Of a stretch of DNA of 36,915 bases, positions 14,736 through 22,262 are shown piece after piece. The translations under genes and the position numbers were made by a program. The stretch is from positions 29,901 through 66,815 of the forward strand of contig PMLV01000121.1 of the NCBI GenBank assembly GCA_003160635.1. The letters are read 5' to 3'. This DNA is from Acidimicrobiaceae bacterium. GTDB taxonomy: Bacteria > Actinomycetota > Acidimicrobiia > Acidimicrobiales > RAAP-2. The first letter of the stretch is position 1. Each line of letters begins with the position of its first letter. Below the pieces are notes generated by a model that saw only the letters and a program-made list of their open reading frames with translations, searched no databases and was not told the DNA's origin.

Positions 14736-17288
14736 ATGTCGACCGCCGCGACCGCCGCGCCCCAGGTTCCGGACAAGCCCACCCTCGACGGGGTGGAGGC
14801 GAGATGGGCCGCGGTCTGGGAGGACGAGGGAACCTACCGCTTCAACGCCGCGGCCAGGCGGGAGCAGGTCTTCTCCATCGACACACCGCCACCCACGGTC
14901 TCGGGGTCGCTGCACATGGGCTCGGTCTTCGGCTACGTGCAGACTGACGCCCTGGCCCGCTACCGGCGGATGAGCGGCTGGGAGATGTTCTATCCGATGG
15001 GATGGGACGACAACGGACTGCCCACAGAGCGCCGCGTGCAGACCTACTTCGGTGTCCGGTGCGACCCCTCACTGCCCTACGACACCGATTTCGCCCCGCC
15101 GGCCGAGCCCGGGAAAGAGGACATCCCGGTCAGCCGGCCCAATTTCATCGCGCTGTGCCACCAGCTGACGGCAGAGGACGAGCAGACCTTCGAAGCGCTG
15201 TGGCGGCGGGTCGGCCTCTCCGTCGACTGGACCCGGAGCTACGCCACCATCGACGACCGCAGCCGTCGGGCCAGCCAGCGCATGTTCTTGCGCAACCTGT
15301 CCCGCGGTGAGGCCTACTCGGCGGAGGCGCCGACGTTGTGGGACGTCGATTACCAGACCGCAGTGGCCCAGGCGGAGATGGAGGACCGTGAGCATCCGGG
15401 CGCCTACCACCGCCTTCGATTCGACGACATTGAGATCGACACGACACGACCCGAGCTGGTCGCCGCCTGCGTCGCCCTGGTGGCGCACCCCGACGACGAG
15501 CGCTTCTCGTCCCGTTTCGGCACCACGGTGCACACACCACTCTTCGGGGTCGAAGTCCCGATCGTGGCCCATCCGTTGGCCGATCCCGAGAAAGGGTCGG
15601 GGATAGCCATGATCTGCACCTTCGGCGACGTCACCGATGTGATCTGGTGGCGCGAGCTGCACCTCCCGACCCGGTCCATCGTCACGCGGGCGGGACGGAT
15701 CAGTGAAACTCCGCCACCGGGCGTGCCGGATGGCACGGCGTGGAGAGCCATCGCCGGGAGCACCGTCAAGGCGGCGCAGCGCACCATGGTGACGCTCCTC
15801 ACCGAGTCGGGGGACCTCATCGGCGAGCCCACCAGCATCACCCACCCGGTGAAATTCTACGAGCGTGGGGAACGGCCGCTCGAGATCGTCACCAGCCGCC
15901 AGTGGTATCTCCGCAATGGAGGGAGGGACCCCGCCCTCCGCCAAGCCCTCCTCGAACGGGGAAACGAGTTGCGGTGGCACCCGCCGTACATGCAGGTCCG
16001 CTACGAGAATTGGGTGAACGGGCTGAACAGCGACTGGCTGGTCAGCCGTCAGCGGTACTTCGGCGTCCCCATTCCCGTGTGGTACCCACTGGGCGCGGAT
16101 GGTGCGCCCGACCACTCGCGCCCCATCGTCCCGGCCGAAGCGAGCCTCCCCATCGACCCCACGACCGACGTGCCACCCGGGTATGACGCGGCGCAGCGCG
16201 GCCGGGCGGGCGGGTTCGTGGGTGATCCCGACGTCATGGACACCTGGGCCACCTCGTCGCTCACGCCGCAGATCGCCTGCGGATGGGAGGACGATCCGGA
16301 CCTCTTCGCGTCGACGTTCCCGATGGACCTGCGCCCACAAGGACCCGAGATCATCCGTACGTGGCTCTTCTCCACCACGCTTCGCTCACATCTCGAGCAC
16401 GACACCCTGCCCTGGCGCGACACGACCCTCAACGGGTGGGTGCTCGATCCTGACCACAAGAAGATCTCCAAGTCCAAGGGGAATGCGGTCACGCCGATGC
16501 CCTTCATCGACGAGTTCGGAGCGGACCCGGTGCGCTACTGGGCCTGCAACGGACGACCCGGAACCGACACCGCCGTCGACACCGGTGTGATGAAGATCGG
16601 CCGCCGGCTGGCCATCAAGATCCTCAACGCTTCCAAATTCTCGCTGGGACGCCTGGGCGACCGGCCGGCGCCGGGGCTCACCGCGGTGATGGCTCCCCTC
16701 GACCGCGCCCTGTTGGCGCAACTCGCGGACGTGGTCTCCCGCGCCACGTCCGCGTTCGAGGAGTTCGACTACGCCCGGGCCCAGGAGATCACCGAGACGT
16801 TCTTCTGGTCGTTCTGCGACGACTACGTGGAGCTGGTCAAGACCCGGGCGTACGGCGAAGACGACGCGGCGACGTTCGACGCCGACTCGGCCCGCGCCAC
16901 GCTGGCCATGGCCCTCTCGGTCCAGCTGCGACTCTTCGCTCCATTCCTTCCCTTCGTCACCGAGGAGGTCTGGCGCTGGTGGCAGCCGGGGTCCGTGCAC
17001 CGTGCCCCGTGGCCGACCATCGGCGAATTCGGCGAGCACGCAGACGGGGACGGATCGGTGCTGTCGGTAGCGGCCGAAGTACTGGGCGCCATTCGTCGCG
17101 CCAAGACGACCGAGAAGCGCTCCATGCGGGCCAAGGTGCGCCGGCTCATTGTGGCCGGCCCGACGCACACCTTGGCCGCGGTGGAAGCGGCCCGGGGCGA
17201 CATCGCCGATGCCGGAGGAGTGGAGGAGCTAGAGCTGGTGCAGGCCGACGACATCTCCGTGTCGATCGAGCTGGCCCAAGAGGCCTGA
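14736..17288 (+). CDS. valS: Valyl-tRNA synthetase (HMGS variant of HIGH)
   Basis: An 850-residue class I synthetase charging tRNA-Val. PPTVSGSLHMGSVFGY (about 52-67) is the HIGH region. The last His is Ser here (HMGS). The block GWDDNGLPTERRVQ is typical of the shorter ValRS type. The editing domain has the TTRPELVAACVAL segment. KKISKSKGNAVTP is the KMSKS loop, and GPEIIRTWLF and WVLDPDHKK support the assignment. The C-terminal coiled-coil arm found in long ValRS (about 950 residues) is absent. The open frame extends 37 codons upstream, but that part overlaps cysS. The ATG at 14736 follows a -10-like box at leaderless spacing. The stop is 2 bases from the convergent transporter gene. Confidence 0.96.
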   Translation: MSTAATAAPQVPDKPTLDGVEARWAAVWEDEGTYRFNAAARREQVFSIDTPPPTVSGSLHMGSVFGYVQTDALARYRRMSGWEMFYPMGWDDNGLPTERRVQTYFGVRCDPSLPYDTDFAPPAEPGKEDIPVSRPNFIALCHQLTAEDEQTFEALWRRVGLSVDWTRSYATIDDRSRRASQRMFLRNLSRGEAYSAEAPTLWDVDYQTAVAQAEMEDREHPGAYHRLRFDDIEIDTTRPELVAACVALVAHPDDERFSSRFGTTVHTPLFGVEVPIVAHPLADPEKGSGIAMICTFGDVTDVIWWRELHLPTRSIVTRAGRISETPPPGVPDGTAWRAIAGSTVKAAQRTMVTLLTESGDLIGEPTSITHPVKFYERGERPLEIVTSRQWYLRNGGRDPALRQALLERGNELRWHPPYMQVRYENWVNGLNSDWLVSRQRYFGVPIPVWYPLGADGAPDHSRPIVPAEASLPIDPTTDVPPGYDAAQRGRAGGFVGDPDVMDTWATSSLTPQIACGWEDDPDLFASTFPMDLRPQGPEIIRTWLFSTTLRSHLEHDTLPWRDTTLNGWVLDPDHKKISKSKGNAVTPMPFIDEFGADPVRYWACNGRPGTDTAVDTGVMKIGRRLAIKILNASKFSLGRLGDRPAPGLTAVMAPLDRALLAQLADVVSRATSAFEEFDYARAQEITETFFWSFCDDYVELVKTRAYGEDDAATFDADSARATLAMALSVQLRLFAPFLPFVTEEVWRWWQPGSVHRAPWPTIGEFGEHADGDGSVLSVAAEVLGAIRRAKTTEKRSMRAKVRRLIVAGPTHTLAAVEAARGDIADAGGVEELELVQADDISVSIELAQEA

Positions 17289-17290
17289 CC

Positions 17291-18913
17291 TCACGCATCC
17301 GCTCCAAGGTAGGCACCCATGACCTCGGCGCGGATCTCGTCGGGCGTGCCACGCCGCACCAGTTCACCGTTGACCATCACAACCGCCTGGTCGGCGATGC
17401 GCAGAGCCGTGTGCACGAACTGCTCCACCATCACGATGGTCAGGTCCCCGGACGACACCAACGTGCCGACGACCTCATAGAGCTCGGCGACCACGAGGGG
17501 GGCCAAACCCATCGAAAGCTCGTCCAGCAACAGGATGCGCGGCTCGGTGGCGAGCGCACGGGCCATCGAGAGCATGCGCTGCTCCCCTCCCGACAATGTG
17601 CCCGCCAGTTGGCGGCGGCGGCTTCCGAGCGAGGGGAAGCGGGCCATCGCCCTCTCCTCGACCTCCGCCGGGCGGAGGCCTCGTCGCCGGAACGTGTACA
17701 TGAGCAGGTTCTCGGAGACCGTCAGGTTGGGAAAGATGGAGCGAGCTTCGGGAACCGTGCACATACCCGAGCGAGCGAGGGACTCCGCCGCGTGCCGTCC
17801 CAGAGGACGGCCCTCCACCTCGACCTTGCCGGCCGTCGGGGTCAGCTGCCCGGAGATGACCTTCAGCAGGGTTGACTTCCCGGCGCCGTTGGAGCCGAGC
17901 AACGCCAGGGCCGATCCGCTGGGCACGTCGAGTGAGATCCCGTGCAGCACCTCGATGCGGCCATACCCCGCGCGCACATTCTCGACCGAAATGGCCATCG
18001 CAGCGGGCTGGTCCGTCCCTGGCCCACTGCCGCATGACGTCGCGACGCCCCGCGCCACGGCCGGCACCTTGGGTGGCGCGGGGCGGGCATCGCCCAACGG
18101 GGCGTCGACGCCGAGATATGCCTCTTGCACGCGGGCGTTGGACCGCACCGAGGAAGGGTCACCGCACGCAATCACCTGCCCGTTGTCCAGCACGTCCAGC
18201 CGGTGGCAGATGCCCATGACCAGAGCCATGTCGTGCTCGACCAACAGGACGGCCATACCTTCGCCCGCCACCTGCGTCAGCACCCCACCCAAGGCATGGG
18301 ATTCCTCGGCGTTGAGGCCCGAGCTCGGCTCATCGAGGAGCAGCACGGTCGGCGACGTCGCCAGCGTCCTCGCCAATTCCACGAGGCGGGCCAATCCGGT
18401 GGGAAGCGAATCGGCGGTGTGATCGGCCACATGGAGAATCCCGATCCGCGCCAGCTGGTACTCGGCTTCCTCGCGTGCCGTCCGCCCGCCGCGGCGACCG
18501 CGACGCTCCACCTCGGCCGCCATCTGGACGTTCTCCCGAGCCGTGAGGGTGCCGAACAGTTCAAGTCGTTGGAACGTGCGGCCCAGACCGCGCCGGGAAC
18601 GCACGTGGGGCCTGCTCCTCGTCACGTCGTGCGAAGCGAGATGCACCGTGCCGCGGGTGGGCTTCTGTAAGCCGGTGATCACATTGAACAGGGTGGTCTT
18701 TCCGGCGCCATTCGGCCCGATCAGGCCATGGATCTCCCCGGCCGCGACATCCAGGCCGACCGCATCGAGCGCAAGCAGGCCGCCGAACAGCACGGAGACG
18801 TCGGCCACGACGAGCGCCGGGCCGGCCGCGGGGGGGAGATCACCCAACGGACGAAACCTTTGGCGTGACCGGTGTGTCTGCACACGCCGTGGGGGGAGCG
18901 CAGGGTGCTCCAT
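17291..18913 (-). CDS. Fused LivG-LivF ABC transporter ATPase
   Basis: A single protein of about 540 residues carrying both ATPase domains of a branched-chain-amino-acid-type (HAAT) importer. Domain 1 (LivG-like) has Walker A GPNGAGKT (66-73) and Walker B LLLDEPSSGLN, but its signature reads LPTGLARLVELAR instead of the usual LSYGQQR type. Domain 2 (LivF-like, from about 306) has Walker A GSNGAGKST (340-348), signature LSGGEQRMLSMARAL and LLLDELSMGLAP. A Pro/Ala-rich linker joins them with no stop. The start is uncertain: ATG 18913 overlaps the permease gene by 74 bases; GTG 18883 and TTG 18847 are alternatives. It is the last gene of a three-gene operon. Confidence 0.92.
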   Translation of the reverse strand: MEHPALPPRRVQTHRSRQRFRPLGDLPPAAGPALVVADVSVLFGGLLALDAVGLDVAAGEIHGLIGPNGAGKTTLFNVITGLQKPTRGTVHLASHDVTRSRPHVRSRRGLGRTFQRLELFGTLTARENVQMAAEVERRGRRGGRTAREEAEYQLARIGILHVADHTADSLPTGLARLVELARTLATSPTVLLLDEPSSGLNAEESHALGGVLTQVAGEGMAVLLVEHDMALVMGICHRLDVLDNGQVIACGDPSSVRSNARVQEAYLGVDAPLGDARPAPPKVPAVARGVATSCGSGPGTDQPAAMAISVENVRAGYGRIEVLHGISLDVPSGSALALLGSNGAGKSTLLKVISGQLTPTAGKVEVEGRPLGRHAAESLARSGMCTVPEARSIFPNLTVSENLLMYTFRRRGLRPAEVEERAMARFPSLGSRRRQLAGTLSGGEQRMLSMARALATEPRILLLDELSMGLAPLVVAELYEVVGTLVSSGDLTIVMVEQFVHTALRIADQAVVMVNGELVRRGTPDEIRAEVMGAYLGADA

Positions 18914-20768
18914 CGGTCCCCGCGCCGGCCGCACGTTGTTCGCGCCATGCCGCCACCTCCGCGTACAACCGACCCAACCCGTAAGGGTTGCGGCCAACGG
19001 CGATGATGCCGGCCCCGAACAGGACGTACGTGAAGCCGGCAAACGAGGGAATGTGTTGCGCGATCAGCGGAATAACCGAGAGGCCGACGCCTGCCTGCAC
19101 CGCGCCGCTCAAAATGGTGACACCGGCGAGCACCACGCCGACGAACAAGACCAAGCTGTTCACGAACTGGAACTGTGAACTGGCCACGGTCGGAGTCATC
19201 CCGCCGTAGAGGACGCCCGCCAAACCGGCCAGGGCGCCGGCGAGGATGAAGAGCCCCAGTTTGGTCTTGGCGATGTTCACCCCGACGGTGGCGGCGGCGG
19301 CGTGGCTGTCGCTCAACGCCACCCACCGCCTGCCGAACGAACCGCGCCGCACGGCACCCACGCCGACGAGGCAGGCCGCGAAGACGACGGCGATCAACAC
19401 GACGAACGCACGTGTCGTGGTGAACCGCATGCCGAAAATGTCGGGACGCCCCACGGTCAACGAGCCGTTGGGGATGACCGAGGCATTGGTGAAAAAGAGG
19501 CTGTCCATCAAGGCGGCGAAGGCCAGGGTGGCCAGCGCCATGTACAGACCACGCAGCCGCAATGCGGGGAGCGCAAGGAGTCCGCCGGCTGCCGCGCACA
19601 AGCCGATTGCGGCGAGCACACCGAGCACCGAACTACCGCCGTCGACCTTGGTCATGGCCCAGGCCCCGAGACCCAGGAAGGTGAACTGGCAGAGCCAGAC
19701 CTGGCCGCCGTAACCCGACAGCATGACGAGCGAGAGTGCAGCGAGGCCAAGCGCCAAGGCCTCACCCAGGGCATAGAGATTGTTCCCCGTCAGCAGCGCC
19801 GACAGCAGCACGGCTGCGCCCACCAGTACCACCGCACCCACCAGTGTCTGGTTCAAGCTGGCGGCCTTTGGCGCGCGCAGCCGAACGACGCGCCCGGTGG
19901 CCAGCTTGTCCTGCGGCAGAATGATCAGGGCGAGGATGAGCAATCCCATGGGTAGGACGGCCGTCACGTCGTTGAGTGCGCTGGATGGGACGTAACCGAC
20001 GGCGAGGGACCCGGCGATGCCGAGGACCATGGCACCGAGAAAGGTCAGCGGCAGGCTGCGCAATCGCCCCACGATGGCCGCGGCGTAGCCGAAGATGACC
20101 AATTCGGAGAGGATCTGGATGCTCATGCCGGTGCCGGGGGCCAGCAAGATGCCCGCCAATCCGGCCAGCATGAAGCCCAGCGTCCAGGCGACGCCGGCGA
20201 TCCGGCCCGAGCGGGCGCCCGTCAGCGAGGCCAGTGCGGGATCGTCGACCACAGCCCGCATCGCCACCCCGATGCGGGTCTTCTTGAAGAGCAGCCACAA
20301 CGCGAGGGCAACTCCCACGGCGCAGCCGACGGTGATCAGCTGCTCGTAGGTGAGGTTGACCCCCAGCACGCTCACCTGATCGCCAGCGAACCACGATGGC
20401 AGATTGCGGGTGACCGTCTGATTCCAGATGGTGCTGGTCAGCCCATAGAGAACCAAGAAGAGCCCGAGGGTCACCACGATCATGGTGTTGAGCGATGAGC
20501 CGTAGAGCGGGCGCATCAACACCCGCTCGATCAGCAGCGCGCACACCGGGGCGATCAGGAGCAACACGACCACGAGAGCCACGACGGGGTTCCAGCCCCA
20601 GCCTTGCCACAACTGCCAGTAGACGTACGCCAGGAACATCCCGATCGAACCGTGGGCGAAGTTGAACACGCCGGTGGCGTTGTAGGTGACGACCAATCCG
20701 GTGGCCGTCACGGCGTAGATCGACCCGGTGACGATTCCGATCACCAGGAAACTGACGAACACGCTCAT
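18840..20768 (-). CDS. Fused LivH-LivM ABC transporter permease
   Basis: A 642-residue membrane protein that joins the two permeases of a HAAT-type importer. Residues 1-290 are LivH-like (start MSVFVSFLVIGIVTGSIYAV, with TGLVVTYNATGVFNFAHGS and RIGVAMRAVVDDPALA). Residues from about 305 to 600 are LivM-like (NLYALGEALALGLAALSLVMLSGYGGQV in pieces, and LALPALRLRGLYMALATLAF). A ~35-residue polar tail ends the protein. It follows the binding-protein gene by 33 bases. Together with the fused ATPase, the complete transporter is encoded by three genes instead of five. Confidence 0.93.
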   Translation of the reverse strand: MSVFVSFLVIGIVTGSIYAVTATGLVVTYNATGVFNFAHGSIGMFLAYVYWQLWQGWGWNPVVALVVVLLLIAPVCALLIERVLMRPLYGSSLNTMIVVTLGLFLVLYGLTSTIWNQTVTRNLPSWFAGDQVSVLGVNLTYEQLITVGCAVGVALALWLLFKKTRIGVAMRAVVDDPALASLTGARSGRIAGVAWTLGFMLAGLAGILLAPGTGMSIQILSELVIFGYAAAIVGRLRSLPLTFLGAMVLGIAGSLAVGYVPSSALNDVTAVLPMGLLILALIILPQDKLATGRVVRLRAPKAASLNQTLVGAVVLVGAAVLLSALLTGNNLYALGEALALGLAALSLVMLSGYGGQVWLCQFTFLGLGAWAMTKVDGGSSVLGVLAAIGLCAAAGGLLALPALRLRGLYMALATLAFAALMDSLFFTNASVIPNGSLTVGRPDIFGMRFTTTRAFVVLIAVVFAACLVGVGAVRRGSFGRRWVALSDSHAAAATVGVNIAKTKLGLFILAGALAGLAGVLYGGMTPTVASSQFQFVNSLVLFVGVVLAGVTILSGAVQAGVGLSVIPLIAQHIPSFAGFTYVLFGAGIIAVGRNPYGLGRLYAEVAAWREQRAAGAGTDGAPCAPPTACADTPVTPKVSSVG

Positions 20769-20801
20769 AGTGCCTCGACCTTGGACGATGTGGTGCGACG
20801 C

Positions 20802-22094
20802 TTAACGGGAGATCCCCTTGTAGCCGGTCGGGTAGAAGCCCTTGGGGCTGCAGACGAACCCGGACTTTGGATCTGGGCTGATGCGGTGCCAACTTCCGTT
20901 CTCGTACCGGGCCGCGATCCAGCATTCTCCGGGGATCTTCTGCGCCGGATCCTGCGTCGAGATGAGGCCGTTGGCATTGAAGGAGGTGATCTTGTCGAGC
21001 TGGGCATCGAGGCTGGCCCGAGTGGGATCGGCCCCGGCTCCCTTCAAGGCCTGGACGAAGAGTTGCGCGTTGATCCAGCCGTACAAGGTGTAGAGGTCCA
21101 GTTGCGTCTGCGGATCAACCTTCTTGGCCCATTTGTCGAAGGTGGCTACCGTGGGCACTGCCTTGGCGTCCTCGCCCATGTACAAGGCGGTCACCGTGGT
21201 GATCAGCGTGCCGTTCCCGGCGGACCCCGGTTCGAAGCCGTGTTCGTACGCGTTCGCTCCGCTGACCAAGAGGGCGTTCAGGCCTTCCTGTTTCATCTCC
21301 TGGGCGATATTGCTGATGTAGGCACCCTGCTGGGAAGGCTCGAAGACCATCTTCACGCCGGCGGCCTTCATCTTGACGATGTCGGGCAAGAAGGCCGTCG
21401 TGGTGTAGCCCTCGTCGTGGGAGAACAGCCACTTGTAGCCGAGGCTGTACGTCAATTTCCGGAAGGTCTGCTCGGCGATCACCGACGTCGTAGATGAGTT
21501 CGACCCGATCACCCCGACGGCTTTGACCGCTCCCGGGTACGTGGACTTGAGCCACTTGAACGGTCCGGTGCTCTCCCCGCCGGCGACCAACGGGACAGCC
21601 GAGTAGAGGTTCGGGTCCGCATCGAGGCTCGGCGTCAACACCTGCGTGATCATCGGCACCTTGCCGGCGTCCACGGCCGACCGCTCGGAACCATCGAGCA
21701 AGGAGTAGCCACCGACGATGGCGAAGTCGTTCCGGGCGATGTTCTGCGCCGCGCTGGCCACCGTCCCCGAGGAGAAGGCGCTGTCCATGCCATCGAGGAT
21801 GAGCTTGCGCCCGTTGACGCCTCCTTGACTGTTGATGTAGGCGAAGTACGCCTGCGTCCCCACTTTGGCCCCGGTGAACAGTCCGGGGATGGGCGCAGAG
21901 ATGTCGCTGATGGAGCCGACGGTCACTGTGTTCGCCGTCACGCCGGGCGTCGGCGTGGCGGCCGCAGCATCCAGGCTGAGGCACATCGCACCCATCCCGG
22001 CGATCAGGCTGCAGGCACTCGTCAGCAGCCGGCGCGGTGTCACCCGGCGGGAAGGCCCCCGCCCGGTGACGTGCTGCCCACGCGTGTACGCCAC
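20802..22094 (-). CDS. Periplasmic-type binding protein of HAAT ABC importer (LivK-like)
   Basis: A 430-residue exported protein of the type I receptor fold (Peripla_BP_6/ANF). The Arg-rich lead (PSRRVTPRRLLTSA) and hydrophobic core are followed by the cleavage-like DAAAATPTPG; no clear lipobox is seen. The mature part begins VTVGSISDISAPIPGLFTGA, as in LivK-type proteins, and contains VNGRKLILDGMDSAFS and IGSNSSTTS. The ligand cannot be read; relatives bind amino acids, amides, aromatic acids or steroid acids. The GTG start at 22094 has a strong purine-rich ribosome site (GAGGGGGAGC). It is the first gene of the transporter operon, behind the KstR-like repeats. Confidence 0.9.
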   Translation of the reverse strand: MAYTRGQHVTGRGPSRRVTPRRLLTSACSLIAGMGAMCLSLDAAAATPTPGVTANTVTVGSISDISAPIPGLFTGAKVGTQAYFAYINSQGGVNGRKLILDGMDSAFSSGTVASAAQNIARNDFAIVGGYSLLDGSERSAVDAGKVPMITQVLTPSLDADPNLYSAVPLVAGGESTGPFKWLKSTYPGAVKAVGVIGSNSSTTSVIAEQTFRKLTYSLGYKWLFSHDEGYTTTAFLPDIVKMKAAGVKMVFEPSQQGAYISNIAQEMKQEGLNALLVSGANAYEHGFEPGSAGNGTLITTVTALYMGEDAKAVPTVATFDKWAKKVDPQTQLDLYTLYGWINAQLFVQALKGAGADPTRASLDAQLDKITSFNANGLISTQDPAQKIPGECWIAARYENGSWHRISPDPKSGFVCSPKGFYPTGYKGISR

Positions 22095-22184
22095 TGCGCT
22101 CCCCCTCTGGGCCTACTGCCCATCTGTCACCGCTTCGACATCAACCCGATTCCCTACGGGTGGAGGCTCAAAACGGAGTTTCCG

Positions 22185-22190
22185 ACACTA
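22185..22190 (-). promoter_or_regulatory. Candidate -10 box TAGTGT of the transporter operon
   Basis: On the minus strand TAGTGT lies just after the proximal KstR-like site, leaving a leader of about 80 bases to the GTG at 22094. The proximal operator would fall in the -10/-35 spacer. No good -35 hexamer is seen. Confidence 0.35.
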
Positions 22191-22196
22191 TGTCAG

Positions 22197-22210
22197 TAGA
22201 ACACGTTCTG
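22197..22210. promoter_or_regulatory. KstR-like operator, proximal copy
   Basis: TAGAACACGTTCTG fits TNNAACNNGTTNNA, the published consensus of the TetR-family steroid regulator KstR, at all but the last base. AGAAC/GTTCT form perfect arms around two bases. Confidence 0.6.
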
Positions 22211-22220
22211 CCTTCGTCAG

Positions 22221-22234
22221 TAGAACACGTTCTC
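22221..22234. promoter_or_regulatory. KstR-like operator, distal copy
   Basis: TAGAACACGTTCTC is identical to the proximal site except the last base, centred 24 bases further from the transporter start. Confidence 0.6.
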
Positions 22235-22237
22235 CTT

Positions 22238-22261
22238 CTGGGGTCGAGTCCCCTACCCCAG
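22238..22261 (-). terminator. Hairpin after the esterase stop codon
   Basis: CTGGGGT (22238-22244) and ACCCCAG (22255-22261) form a perfect 7-base stem around a 10-base loop, starting one base after the esterase stop. There is no T-tract, but GC-rich actinobacterial terminators often lack one. It would separate the esterase from the transporter operon transcribed in the same direction. Confidence 0.45.
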
Positions 22262-22262
22262 C

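Larger units (their letters stand above)
22192..22238. repeat. Two tandem 24-base repeats carrying the KstR-like sites
   Basis: Copy 1 is 22192-22215 and copy 2 is 22216-22238. The first 18 bases (GTCAGTAGAACACGTTCT) are identical, and both end CCTTC. The period is 24 bases, slightly over two helical turns. Confidence 0.85.

Noticed and set aside
15069..16340. 423-codon minus-strand open frame opposite valS
   Set aside because: Antisense to a complete valyl-tRNA synthetase; no motif, low-complexity composition.
17998..17998. Separate livF gene starting at an internal ATG
   Set aside because: The frame is continuous from the LivG half through the linker with no stop or ribosome site, so a fusion is simpler.
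22236..22262. tRNA-like 3' end (GGGTCGAGTCCC resembling a T-arm)
   Set aside because: The T-stem does not pair over five bases, position 54 is wrong, and no anticodon or D arm lies upstream. A simple hairpin (CTGGGGT/ACCCCAG) explains it better.
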